DNA of 64,000 nucleotides from Norana najaformis (Eukaryota > Annelida > Clitellata > Crassiclitellata > Hormogastridae): NCBI GenBank assembly GCA_964023275.1, contig OZ029917.1, forward strand, positions 29,402,005 through 29,466,004. The letters run 5' to 3'. A model generated the notes under the pieces. That model searched no databases, had not been told where the DNA came from, and saw only the letters and a program-made list of their open reading frames with translations. The stretch's first letter is position 1; each line of letters starts with the position of its first letter. Position numbers and translations under genes: made by a program. Of this stretch, positions 54,361 to 64,000 are shown piece after piece.

Positions 54361-54640
54361 TGAAGAGGTAAGAATCAGCGCATTTTAAATGAAGTGTATT
54401 CGACAGTACAGTGAACTGCTAAGAAGACAAACGAGTGGCTCCAAGAGAGGGCAGAAGTAAAGAGGAGTCTGCTTGGCTTAATAAAAAAGAGGAAGCTTGC
54501 ATACTTCGGGAATGTGCTAGGAACGAGCTGAGATCGCTTAGAGAAAGAGATCATTCAAAGCACAATTACTGGATCCTGAATACCTGAGGAAAAATAATCG
54601 AGGGGTATGAGGCGGACGATGATGGCTGAACGACGGAAGG
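54361..54640 (+). pseudogene. C-terminal end of an endonuclease-RT LINE
   Basis: KTNEWLQERAEVKRSLLGLIKKRKLAYFGNVLGTS, then RLEKEIIQSTITGS, and in a shifted frame RGMRRTMMAERR, comparable to the KLxYFGHVLR...GRRxRGRPR end of RTE/CR1-like proteins (compare LGLFGHICRM at 42.5 kb). Confidence 0.75.
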
Positions 54641-55555
54641 GATAGAGGAACAGGGAATTGTCTAAATTGAGTCGAGGCGCAGTGTAGTGTATAGATCGGC
54701 CAGAGCGCTTAAGATGAGTAGTAGCGTCGTCTATTTTTGCATGGCCTCTTAATAATGTTACATTTTTAACGGCAGGTGGCGCCAAATGAAACTGTATTAT
54801 TTAACAGTGTGAACACGTACACTCCAATTTACATAAATGACTACTCCTTAGCAACCAATGAGCAACACGCTAAGCGATTGTCGATACAGGCAGTGTGATC
54901 TCAATTTATGGTATTGTTAATAGACATCATTGGATATAGGTATCGTGCATCAGGCAAAGCGATTTTGAAAGCTTTCAGTTTCTAGGCATCTTGCGAATAT
55001 AGGAGACGTATATCGATGTAAAGAACAGAAGGCGTCGATCTAGTATTTAAACGACCGCAAGGTAGTAAATGGTAGTAGCCAGGCATTGTCATACACTGTA
55101 TTGTAGCCGCCTATTAAATCATGGTTGTTATAGTTCTAGAACATTATCATTTTGGGCGCTGTGTATAATTGTAAGCTAGATTACCTCGTAGTATCTTCTG
55201 CAGAACACCTCAAAATATAAAACTCAACCATTCAAAACGGACATATAAATCTTAAATTTGTACGACTATGGTCTAAATACTAAAAATTATATCTCCTTCA
55301 TTTATAAACATAATTTTAAAATTTCGTTTTGGTTCTGTCTGGCAACATTTTCTGCGCATCTTTTATGCACAAATAATATACGTTGTCGCTGAAAATGTTC
55401 TTGAAGACTGGCATGAATATAAAACTATATGTTTTTTGGCGGTAAAGTTATGTTCTATAGTTTCAATGGTGTTTACCTAATGTAAATATGTTAAAAACTG
55501 ACAGAGATATCACAAGTTCCAAACTGTTTATTTTTTTGGACATTTTTGCCAAAAA
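54641..55555. other. Intergenic, nothing recognised
   Basis: AT-rich from 55,200; no gene found. Confidence 0.4.
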
Positions 55556-55660
55556 TGTGCAGTCATATATGGGAATGCAGCAGTGGCATTTGTCAGGGCC
55601 AGTCGTGGGACCCATTCTTTTCTTCCTTTATGCTGCTGATAAAAGGCCAGAACTTGTTCC
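55556..55660 (+). pseudogene. L2-like RT palm scrap
   Basis: WHLSGPVVGPILFFLYAADKRP is the G(S)V.GP.LF.LY..D motif that precedes the YADD box. Nothing recognisable follows. Confidence 0.6.
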
Positions 55661-56222
55661 ATAAAATTGCTAGAAGAATGAAGACAAGTTTCAGGCAACA
55701 AGAACGTTGGTTTGATCGTGTGAATCTTGATTTGATGTCAGTAAGTAGACAACCTACAACGGTGATGGTGGCGACAACGACAACAACAATTATAATAACA
55801 ACAATCAACACAACTTTTGCCATTTATATAAAGTTGCCTTTAATATAACTTTTATAGGTAGCTGTGAGATTTGTTATGGTGTAAATGTTGCAGTTTGTTG
55901 CAAATTTCTGATATGTTGTAGGATGGTTATTTAAAATGTTGGTTATATAAAATGTAAGCAGTCGCTATAGAAAACCCTGTACATTTATATTTTTATGCTG
56001 AAACAAATGTAATAATAATAATTAGCAACTCCTAATGCGCCGGTGTCTAATGCATAAGGCATCAACCGATGGCACACCAAAACCAAGCCACAATCAGGTC
56101 GATATCCAGAAGGTCAGAGAGGCAGCCTATGGTGGATAAGCAATGTGAAACAGGTAAGTTTTAAGCTGAGAACGAAATGACAGAAGCGACTGAGCAGAAC
56201 GAACAGACACAGGGAGGGAATT
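55661..56222. other. Unassigned
   Basis: It holds an ACAACA-rich stretch at 55,775-55,812. No gene seen. Confidence 0.4.
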
Positions 56223-57060
56223 TCAGAATTTTGGTCCAGCAACAGAAAATGCTGGTTTACCCAGAACAGTTCTAGCCCAAGGTATGACCAGAGAAAGACA
56301 ATCAGATGACCTTGCAGAATAATGGTAAGTCTGGAGAATAAGGACTGATTTCAAGTATTGTGGTTGGCTGTAGTTCAATGTTTTATAAACTGTAAGTCCT
56401 AATTTGAAACAAATCCTTTGCTGAACAGGAAGCCAATGTAAAGATTTACCGGTAAGTACAGGGGTTATATGCTCATATTTAGAAGTATTTGTTATGGCTC
56501 TAGCCAAGGAGTTCTGAACTCTTTGGAGTTTCTGCATGTTTGAATTAGTGATACCAACAAGAATGGAGTTACAATAGTCAAGGCAATTGGAGACCAATGC
56601 ATTCAATAAGGATATTCTGGAAGACATGGGGACATAATGCCTAATTCTGCGTATGTCACGAATATACATGTATGATGACTTACAAATCCCATTTACATAG
56701 TTTGTGAGAGACATGGTAGAATCAAAAACAACACCCAAGTCACGAGCAGTATCAGTCATCTCAACTGAGTGAATCACCCAGTTTTACGGATTTAAGCTAT
56801 TCGAATTTCTTAAGTTGCTGAGGAGTGCCAAGTAGTAGAAATTCAGTCTTCGAGGGGTTAAGGAGGAGTTTATTAGCTGCCATCCAAGACTGCAGCTCTT
56901 GAAAGGCATCAGACAACAGCTGCACAGACGAGTGACAAGTCAAACTGTCAAATGAGATGTAGATTTGGGTATCATCAGCATAGAAATTATATCCCAGTGA
57001 ATGATTGTCTACCAGAGTACCAAGAGTTGTGGTGTATAATGTAAACAAAAGAGGACCAAG
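56223..57060 (-). pseudogene. L2-like LINE reverse transcriptase, C-terminal half
   Basis: Minus strand: LGYNFYADDTQIYI (YADD catalytic motif), FQELQSWMAANKLLLNPSKTE, then in the next frame ARDLGVVFDSTMSLTNYV, ISLLNALVSNCLDYCNSIL, SLHWLPVQQRICFKL and a final GKPAFSVAGPKF. Only one frame change over about 270 codons, so relatively young. It serves as the empty-site reference for the LTR insertion at 44 kb. Confidence 0.92.
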
Positions 57061-57439
57061 TCACATGTAAGTCACATGTAAGTCACATCCTGTTCTGAAA
57101 TCATCTTCTGACTTGATATTCAGTTGTGTTTAGTAAATGGTCAAAGGACAAAAGACTTCACCATGTTTAGAAGAGCCTGTTCTGAAATCAGGAGTTCCCA
57201 AAAACCGTAGATTTAGACCATATAATGCTATTATAAACACTACATTACCGTGATATAAAGGCGTCAGTAAACATGCTAATCGACATCGTTAGAATTCCTT
57301 TGCATTAAGGTATGTGTTAGAATATGATGAATTATGCTGCAAAAAATTATCTTGCATGATTAACAATTGTAATTATTTCGTAATCAAGTTATTGTTTGGG
57401 CACAGTAGCTACTAAATTAAAAAATTTTACCCATTGGGA
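57061..57439. other. Unassigned
   Basis: It starts with three AAGTCACATGT units; no gene recognised. Confidence 0.4.
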
Positions 57440-57810
57440 CTTCAAGAGTGTATCACTGGGTCAAATTTGATGAGTTTTGGTGAGTAGGAGCACAAGTAGG
57501 CTAATGCACCTATTCCTAGCCTCTGGAATGGATCTGGGAATTTGGGATGAAGTTAAAAACCCAGTTTAACTAAATGGGAAACAGGTTTTAGGTGCTGTTG
57601 TCGAATCTTATGAAATTTACCTAGTAATACCCAGCATCACAAGTAGCTAATGCTCCTATTCCCATACTCCAGAACCGATTTGGGAATGTTAAAGAAACCT
57701 ATCAATATTCAGATAAAGTCAATGAGAACCAGTTTGGTGACTGCTACCGAATCTTATAAAATGTAACCTAAAAATACAGGAGCACAAGTAGTCTAATGCC
57801 ATAAATTCAA
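57440..57810. repeat. Degenerate tandem repeat, about 140-155 bp unit
   Basis: The words GAGCACAAGTAG.CTAATGC (first and last) and CATCACAAGTAGCTAATGC recur at about 57,489, 57,637 and 57,780, with CTATTCC..., TTTGGGAA and TCGAATCTTAT words in matching order between them. Confidence 0.75.
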
Positions 57811-57819
57811 TTTCTGACT

Positions 57820-57990
57820 CATTCCTCTTCTTACCTTTCTTGCATCTCCAGTTATAAGCATCATCTACTGAAACTATCTGACTGTCCGGCTGGTAGACCC
57901 TTGGATCTTAGCCTGGAACCAAATGTGACCTTACCTGCCTATCAATTTTGTTTTGAATCAGTTGGTTGCCAATACTTAGCTTCCTTTGGG
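57820..57990 (+). pseudogene. Probable L2-like LINE 3' untranslated end
   Basis: The sequence CTTGCATCTCCAGTTATAAG to CTGTCCGGCTGG...GGAACCAAA resembles the end region at 46,600-46,700 (CCGTCCGACTTG...GGAACCGAAC). Weak. Confidence 0.35.
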
Positions 57991-58759
57991 TGCTGTAGAA
58001 ATCTCAAGATTATGGTTATGATTATGAAACAATGAAAGGAAAGGTTTTAAAGTTCTAGGCTCAAAACCTTAGTCAATGATTCTTTCTTTTATTAAACAGT
58101 TATTGTGACTTTCTGTGATTTGGATATTATTTAATTTTTGTAGGTTAAGATGCCTATAAATGCAAAAGCCTTTGTACATTTTGGTCCTTACAATGGATGT
58201 GGCGTCGTTGATCACAAACTTCATCGCCTTGAAGGACTAAAAAGTCTGATTATTTTCATCCAATTTTTGTGTAAAATCCGATAAAAAAGTTTATATTTTA
58301 TTGTTACCATCAGTTGCAGTTAAAATTGCTCTTCTTGTTCTTATCATGTTTTTTTGACACTGAAGAGTGTATGATTATGAATGTAACCAAAGGTTGATAT
58401 GATTTCTCATGAACAAAAATTACTAGAGCTGTTAAATCAGGCCACTTCCCTCACACTATCAGGGAACATACGTTGAAATGCTATGGCACTGTAATGCAGG
58501 CTAGTGGTTACACATCTATGGAAGGTACTGAAAATGGAAATTAACATCTTGCTCTTGTGACTCTAACAATGATCAAGATGCAGTGGTCATGAATGCTTCA
58601 CAATAAATATGGCCCTCAGTGAGCTTGGGCCGGTTGTTTCATAAATAAGGGGAGAAATGGATGTGGCAAACTGAGTATTTGCAGTTTTGCCAGTTCAGAT
58701 TTGGCCCCTTCTGTATTAGCAATATGATACCCATCTGTTCTCTTTCCACCCAAGTAAAA
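57991..58759. other. Unassigned
   Basis: No gene recognised; frames are short. Confidence 0.4.
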
Positions 58760-59125
58760 TAACAATATGCAATTGTGTTCTTGGCTCTGCTCCCCTTTAC
58801 CTCATTGACTTCTGCACTTTGGTCTCCTCGCTGCCGGGCCGTAGCAACCTTCGCTCGGCCACTCAAGATCTCCTGTTTTTCCTTTGCATGCGTACCGCTG
58901 CAGCCCAGTCCAGAAGCTTTGCCTACGTTGGTCCCACTTGCTGGAATCGTTTCCCTCGAGAATTGCGACTTGAGCTCCTTTCTCTCCCCCTCTCAGTGTT
59001 CCGCAGGTGCCTGAAGACTGTACTGTTCAACAGTGATTTAACTTTTTCGGGTCGGAAGCACCGCTGTTGAGTTTATCCTCTAAGAGGTGCGTTATAAATC
59101 TCAAATTACAATTACAATGCTGACT
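58760..59125 (+). pseudogene. LINE RT C-terminal end with ATTACAATTACA tail
   Basis: LPGRSNLRSATQDLLFFLCMRTAAAQSRSFAYVGPTCWNRFP then LSVFRRCLKTVLF is the standard C-terminus of L2/Jockey-like proteins. The segment ends AAATCTCAAATTACAATTACAAT. Confidence 0.82.
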
Positions 59126-59819
59126 TCTTAGTACTTTAGAATGTCTGATTTCTGTGATGTGTGTGAGCTATGAAATTGTCTTTGCTTCTGAAATAATATC
59201 ATTTATGGTAGGGTGATGCAGGATAAAGGCCAATTTGAAACAAGGCCAAGGTGGCCCTTAGAGTCAAATATCGACATTGGTGAGGCTGTAGAGGTCAAGA
59301 GGCAATTGAAGGTCAACTGCTACTTGTACTGGCTCATCGTCCAAGTATAGGCTTCACGAGGAAGTAGGAAAAGCGCTCAGCTAGTCATGAGATTGGGGGC
59401 AGCTGACTGCAGCCAACCGTGCCTATGATCATTGACAAAATTAATGACCATATTCCTTTCAGTCATATGCCTGTCCGAGGTTGCCTGTTTTATTGCTTCG
59501 GCATGAACATACTTACTTATGGACAGGTGTACAATTCAGACACTGAGATTACATGACACTGAGCTTACATGACAGAGAGTTAAACACACTGTGAGGAAGA
59601 TTGGTTTTTGCTGCATATCTGGCCACCGCAGTCCCAGTGAATTGCCTATAATCGCACAACCAAAAATGTCTGGAGCCTCGGCGGAAAAAACAGTTTGATA
59701 GCTGATGCCATCATCGGCTGTAATGCCATTATAATTGACAGTTTAAACTTGTTATTAAACTGCCTTGTATGTCGCACTACAAAGGTCTGTGCCAACAGGG
59801 TACCACATCAACCATGACT
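59126..59819. other. Unassigned
   Basis: No gene or bounded element recognised. Confidence 0.4.
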
Positions 59820-59985
59820 TCTATTACTTCTTGAGGGGTACCTTCCTGCATTCCAGGTGTAGTCCATTATTTAGCCTTAACAAAAAACACAATTAGCTGG
59901 ATGTTGATGACTTGGCCAATTATCATCCAATCTCCAAATATTTTCATCAGAGATAGTTGAGAAGATTATGTTAGTGCAATTGTAA
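59820..59985 (+). pseudogene. L2-like RT N-terminal scrap
   Basis: In shifting frames: FPAFQ(V), KKHN...LDVDDLANYHPIS, EIVEKIMLVQL, comparable to the NYRPIS motif region. It is cut off by the minus-strand element that follows. Confidence 0.6.
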
Positions 59986-60330
59986 TGTAATGTAATAGAA
60001 AATTTATAAAGCGCCACTTCAAGATAGACTTCTCAGAGGTGCTTTTGGCCCAACAACCCAGAAGCACTGGGAAATAGAAAGGTCTTCAAGCGCTCGCGGA
60101 AAAGAGACTACGAAATTCCTCTGGCTTAATCCAGGTAAAACTCGACTGATCTGGCTTGAGAACTGTAGGCAGCTAAAAAATATAGACTTGCATAACTTGC
60201 AACAACTTGCAATTTTGATGTGACTGAGCACTTTTGAATAAACTGGTTCCTGTGAATTAGCTTTTTTGTGTGCTGAAAAAATTCTGGGATTACAATTACG
60301 ATTGCATTTTTGCAATATGCATATGCCTCA
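59986..60330 (-). mobile_element. Retroelement 3' end, minus strand, with TTACA-type tail
   Basis: Minus strand: FPRALEDLSISQCFWVVGPKAPLRS, then GGCGCTTTATAAATTTTCTA and (TTACA)n up to the junction at 59,985. The GGCGCTTTATAAAT end with a simple tail is a common L2-like LINE or LINE-dependent SINE end. Confidence 0.5.
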
Positions 60331-60889
60331 ACTAATTCTGTGCATGACATTCTGTGCTGAACATTGGGCAAGGAATTTAGTTTCCCTGTGCATGTTAAGA
60401 CAGTGTGTTGAATATACTTCAGACTAATGGGACAAGCAAGTCACCCCATCCTCTTATCATGCTCTTATCTGCCCCTCATTGCACAGCACTCACTCTGTGC
60501 CAAAGATGCATACATTCATATGTACTAAGGTCAACTTGGTAATGCTGTTTACATGAGCATCCCTCTTTTCATTATTAACCACCTTCATTTGTTTCAATAC
60601 TGCAGCTTGGTTAACCAGTGGGATTCCAATCTTTGGTCATGTGTTTAACTACGTTTGGGATGAACTGCATTAGTTCCCCATACTAAGGTGCATTAAGTTT
60701 TCTTCTTCTCCCTTCCATCAGGCGTGTGCTGATGATGAGGTCTGAACTTTGCTCTATCCTTGATTGTGTGTATGGCAGAACCACCATTAAGTTTTAGTTC
60801 CTTATTTAACTGATGCTGGCTAGTTAACTCTCCTCAAGCGATTCTTAACATACCCGAACTAACAAATCTGGGCTAGATTTGCAATCTCT
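60331..60889. other. Unassigned
   Basis: No gene recognised. Confidence 0.4.
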
Positions 60890-61700
60890 TTTCTCATCAG
60901 TGTGCCTTAGACCTTATTTCTACCACCCTTCTAAAAGAATGCTTCGAAGTTTTAGGCCCAATGTCACATCCATTGTTAAATGTTCTCTCAGTGAAGGCTT
61001 ATTCCCATCAGTTTTGAACTTTGCCGTAGTTTACCTTCTTCTGAAAAAGCCATCACTCTCTTCTGGTGATCTCTCAAATTATCACTTCATTTCTATTGTC
61101 AGTTTTGTTAATAAATTCCCAATAGTGTATTTGCTAATCGCCTGAGGTGTCACCTCTCTACTCATAATCTGTACCTTCCTCTCCTATCTGCTTACTGCAA
61201 ATACCATTCCACTGAAACTCAGCTGTACACCGTTCATAATCACATAATCAGCTGCTTGGAAAAAGTAAAAGTAACTGATCTCATTCTCCTTGACGTATCT
61301 GCCAATTTCAGTGCTGTTGATTATGATATACTGCTTCACTGTATTGATCTCTGGTTCCCTACTTACTGAAAATGCTCTTGACAACCATTTGTATGCTGAT
61401 GACACCCAGCTATTTCTTTAATTTGAAAGTTTCACAGCTAATCCTGCCCCAGCTAACTGCTTCTGTTTTTGGTGATGTTCAGTCTCAGATGGCTAGTAAT
61501 AAAACTTTCTGAATCCTTCTGAACATGAATTTCTTCTCTTAGGCACAAGTCAACAACTCCATATATTAGAATTGCATATGACAGCTAGATGGCTTTCTTG
61601 TTAATTGTACATGCAGTTTAGGCATACTGGTAATATTTGACTCCACAATGTTTGTGTGTATCATGACACTTGACATAGTGCCTTTTAAATACCTAACAAA
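60890..61700 (+). pseudogene. L2-like LINE reverse transcriptase with internal deletion
   Basis: NVTSIVKCSLSEGLFPSVLNFAVVYLLLKKPSLSSGDLSNY, then KYHSTETQLYT, LILLDVSANFSAVDYDILLHCI (motif A), then directly DNHLYADDTQLFL (YADD), and LVIFDSTM near 61,640. About 150 codons between motif A and YADD are missing. Confidence 0.82.
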
Positions 61701-61789
61701 AACGCTGCACACATGGCTATCTAACTGTTCTAAACAAGTGCATATGTAGATAGGTGGAAAATATATGCTAAACAAAGTCTACTGAAGCA

Positions 61790-62340
61790 GTGCATAAATA
61801 CAGTGGAAGACTGTTCCTGTATTCGAGGAAAATGGTCCAACAAATGAAACCATGAAGTGCAGTAGCATTGCACCTGTGTGTCTCTATGAGCAGCAGAGCA
61901 ACAACAATCAATGAACCAGCTGATCTGAGATTGGAACACAGAGCTCTCTATGTATCCTGGCGTGGTGCTGACAAGCAAGGCACATGCGAGCAGGAGGATT
62001 TTGAAAGTAATACACTCTGCAACAGGAAGCTAGTGAAGTCTGTCTCTAATATACTCCAACATGTGGCTTGTTGGCCAGGACTTGGGTGGCAATGTTGAGG
62101 ACAGACTGAAGCTAGCACAGCAGTAACTTTGGCAGGCCTGCAAAGATGGAATTGCAATAATCAAGGTACATCAGGATGAATGAGTGAACAAGGGTCACTG
62201 CAGTACTTAATGACAGATTGTGTCGTATGACCCATATCTGGCTCAGCTGATAGCTGATAGCAGGCAGGGCTTGCAAAGAAAGTTGATGTAATCCGCCATC
62301 ATATGGTTTTCCTGTGCATGTCCATGGCCACATTGGTCGC
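61790..62340 (-). pseudogene. LINE RT C-terminal half, minus strand
   Basis: LSLQALPAISYQLSQIWVIRHNLSLSTAVTLVHSFILMYLDYCNSIFAGLP, then a broken end with PGYIESSVFQSQISWF and a damaged SAAHRDTQVQCYCTSW. It ends facing the plus-strand RT fragment at 61.7 kb. Confidence 0.8.
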
Positions 62341-62434
62341 TGGCTTTCTTCATGTCATTTTGACAGATTATGTTGTCTAAATGTGCTTGCTTGATAATTG
62401 TGGCAGTTGGGATTTTTACTGTTGCTGAACATTA

Positions 62435-62875
62435 GTGTTGGAATTATTTTTCCTCCCAACATGGATTTACTGCATTTTGACAGTTTTTGTTGCATGTTAT
62501 CATGACCTTCTGTGTCTGGAATGGTCCATCTACAGAAAGGGGTGGAGCAGGATTCCAACTGGACAGTCAAGCCTCAGACAGACAGACCTATATATGCTGT
62601 TTTACGTTGGAAATTTTGAATTTGGTGGAGGAAAGGTGAAGAGTCTTTGGAGTGGCATCAAGTGTCAATCACGGAATGGCTCAACTACCTACCTGCTGGC
62701 AGGTGATGAATGCCTGTCCTGCACATATCCAGCATTTGAGGAATATGTGGAATCTGCATCATCTTCCATCTATAAGGAACTGCTGGACAGTGAGACAACT
62801 GTGAGCCATTGGCGGCGGATCACATCACCCATCATCGTTCCTCATCCTAGATGCTGTGTGCTTCAGGAAATCTGA
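62435..62875 (+). CDS. Hypothetical protein, 146 codons
   Basis: An open frame with a hydrophobic start (IYCILTVFVACYHDLLCL) and several cysteines. No family recognised. The 3' sequence to 63,095 resembles a LINE end (see next entry), so it may be non-genic or part of an unrecognised LINE protein. Confidence 0.2.
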   Translation: MLELFFLPTWIYCILTVFVACYHDLLCLEWSIYRKGWSRIPTGQSSLRQTDLYMLFYVGNFEFGGGKVKSLWSGIKCQSRNGSTTYLLAGDECLSCTYPAFEEYVESASSSIYKELLDSETTVSHWRRITSPIIVPHPRCCVLQEI

Positions 62876-63044
62876 ACATGCTATCATCTTTCAACTCTAG
62901 TTGGGAATCTGTTGGTAGGGCTTTGCGCTAGCTTCTCACTTGTGACTTCAAGCTATCTGAGCAATGTTTATTAATGGATGAATGATCTGTTCTTAATGAC
63001 TTTTAACATCATTTAAGCTAGCACAGGGAATGCCTCTGACTATT

Positions 63045-63095
63045 GCTTTTGAAGAGGCACTGTACAAATTTCATATTACAATTACAATTACAAAT
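63045..63095 (+). repeat. LINE tail (ATTACA)n
   Basis: GAAGAGGCACTGTACAAATTTCATATTACAATTACAATTACA matches the ending of the element at 59,080-59,125 in layout and words. Confidence 0.65.
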
Positions 63096-64000
63096 TGGTA
63101 AGTTTCAGTCCAGAACCACATCGAGGTTGCAAATGATAAGCTGCTGATTCCAGACAGTTAATTGCAACTTTATAAAGTTTTCATAGATGTGTGACTGCAG
63201 TTGGCATGAGTCTAGCCAAATATACTGCATCTATGTTGGATTCAGTTGCAGCCAAGTTTGTAACTGTACTTTTGCAATATTGGCCTGTGTAGAAGACACA
63301 CAAGTGTTCAGATGTGGTGTGGTGCATGTTGGCATGCTGCCATGCTCTGATGAAAGCGATTCATTTTGGTTATTTATTTATTTAAAAAATTTATTTTAAG
63401 CACTTGTAACTTGTGCAATGTCATTATACCTGAATCTGAGGCTCAGCCAGTTGCAACATCATCACCAGTGAGATGAAAAGATTAATATTAGTTTGCCATT
63501 GAATCGCAGAAGGATCAGGGGCTTGTCTTCAATTGACAAAGTTTTAGGCACAGCAACCCTGGGTTGTTCAAATTGGTTTAATGCAGACCAGAGTTGTCAA
63601 GGCATCAGTGCTACATAAACAGTCAAAGCAGTACCTCTGATAGAATACAGAAACAGGGTCTGGATTATGGAAAGAATTTGACAATAAGTACAAAAGAAGA
63701 CAAAATAAAGACTTAAATGCAGGGGTCTGAAGAAATGGCAGCCAGATACAAAAACTGTAACAAGGTGAGAACATCAGTTAAAAATGACAGGTTTGGCTGC
63801 AGAAACCATGCAACATTCTTGATAATGCATAGGAGAGAATGAAGCCAAAGAGTTGTACTGTGGACTTCTGGTTTTCTTTGTTCCTCATCCTTGGTGCTAT
63901 GAATGGCCTACATTTAAGTACTTAATATATTATTATTTGTGATAGGAAATGCAATTTCTTTCTAAATTGGAAGTTGTCAGTTACAAGGTGTATATTCAAA
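63096..64000. other. Right end of window, nothing recognised
   Basis: Short frames on both strands; no family signal found. Confidence 0.4.

Overview
This is a window of invertebrate animal (metazoan) nuclear DNA. It holds one readable multi-exon host gene (1,250-19,451, + strand) in a very dense, mostly decayed mobile-element landscape. The gene is a colmedin: a type II membrane anchor, a furin-like site, short Gly-X-Y collagen exons with GT/AG introns, and a C-terminal olfactomedin domain. It resembles gliomedin of vertebrates and the UNC-122-type proteins of nematodes. Introns, processed-pseudogene-like debris, solo LTRs, SINEs and non-LTR elements rule out a prokaryote. The sequence alone does not let me name the phylum.

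Region 1-20 kb: an L2/CR1-like LINE scrap at the left edge, then the colmedin gene. Its nine coding exons total 1,572 nt (523 codons plus stop) and keep phase throughout. Its introns hold a 10-bp satellite, a Ty3/gypsy element with integrase ahead of RNase H (Gmr1-like order), a multi-copy gene family of unknown function (7,992-9,649), a fold-back palindrome, a mariner-derived MITE, a Tc1-type transposase relic and two tRNA-derived SINEs.

Region 20-37.7 kb: a second, decayed antisense copy of the unknown family, three more inverted-repeat elements or hairpins, a solo LTR with a GTTCC target duplication whose flank-LTR junction is duplicated in inverted orientation 2 kb away, several LINE fragments, a third SINE copy, another LTR of the Gmr1-like family, and a piggyBac relic ending at TTAA.

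Region 37.7-46.7 kb: long ATT/AAT tracts separate three copies of one LINE family. The plus-strand copy is split by an RTE-type LINE carrying a clean 10-bp target duplication. An antisense L2-like LINE follows, split by a solo LTR with a CTAT target duplication.

Region 46.7-64 kb: a gypsy pol end with its 3' LTR, an intronless broken fragment of the coatomer gamma gene (COPG), a gypsy element whose reverse transcriptase segment is inverted inside it, another LINE split by the same solo-LTR family (that LTR itself hit twice by SINEs at one 12-bp target), and a run of LINE 3' ends and reverse transcriptase fragments to the right edge.

No intact autonomous element was found: every transposase or reverse transcriptase reading frame has stops, frameshifts, deletions or lost catalytic residues. 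The most useful material is the nested insertions, which give a relative order of events, and the uncharacterised CxxC / [10 protein letters not shown] family present twice.
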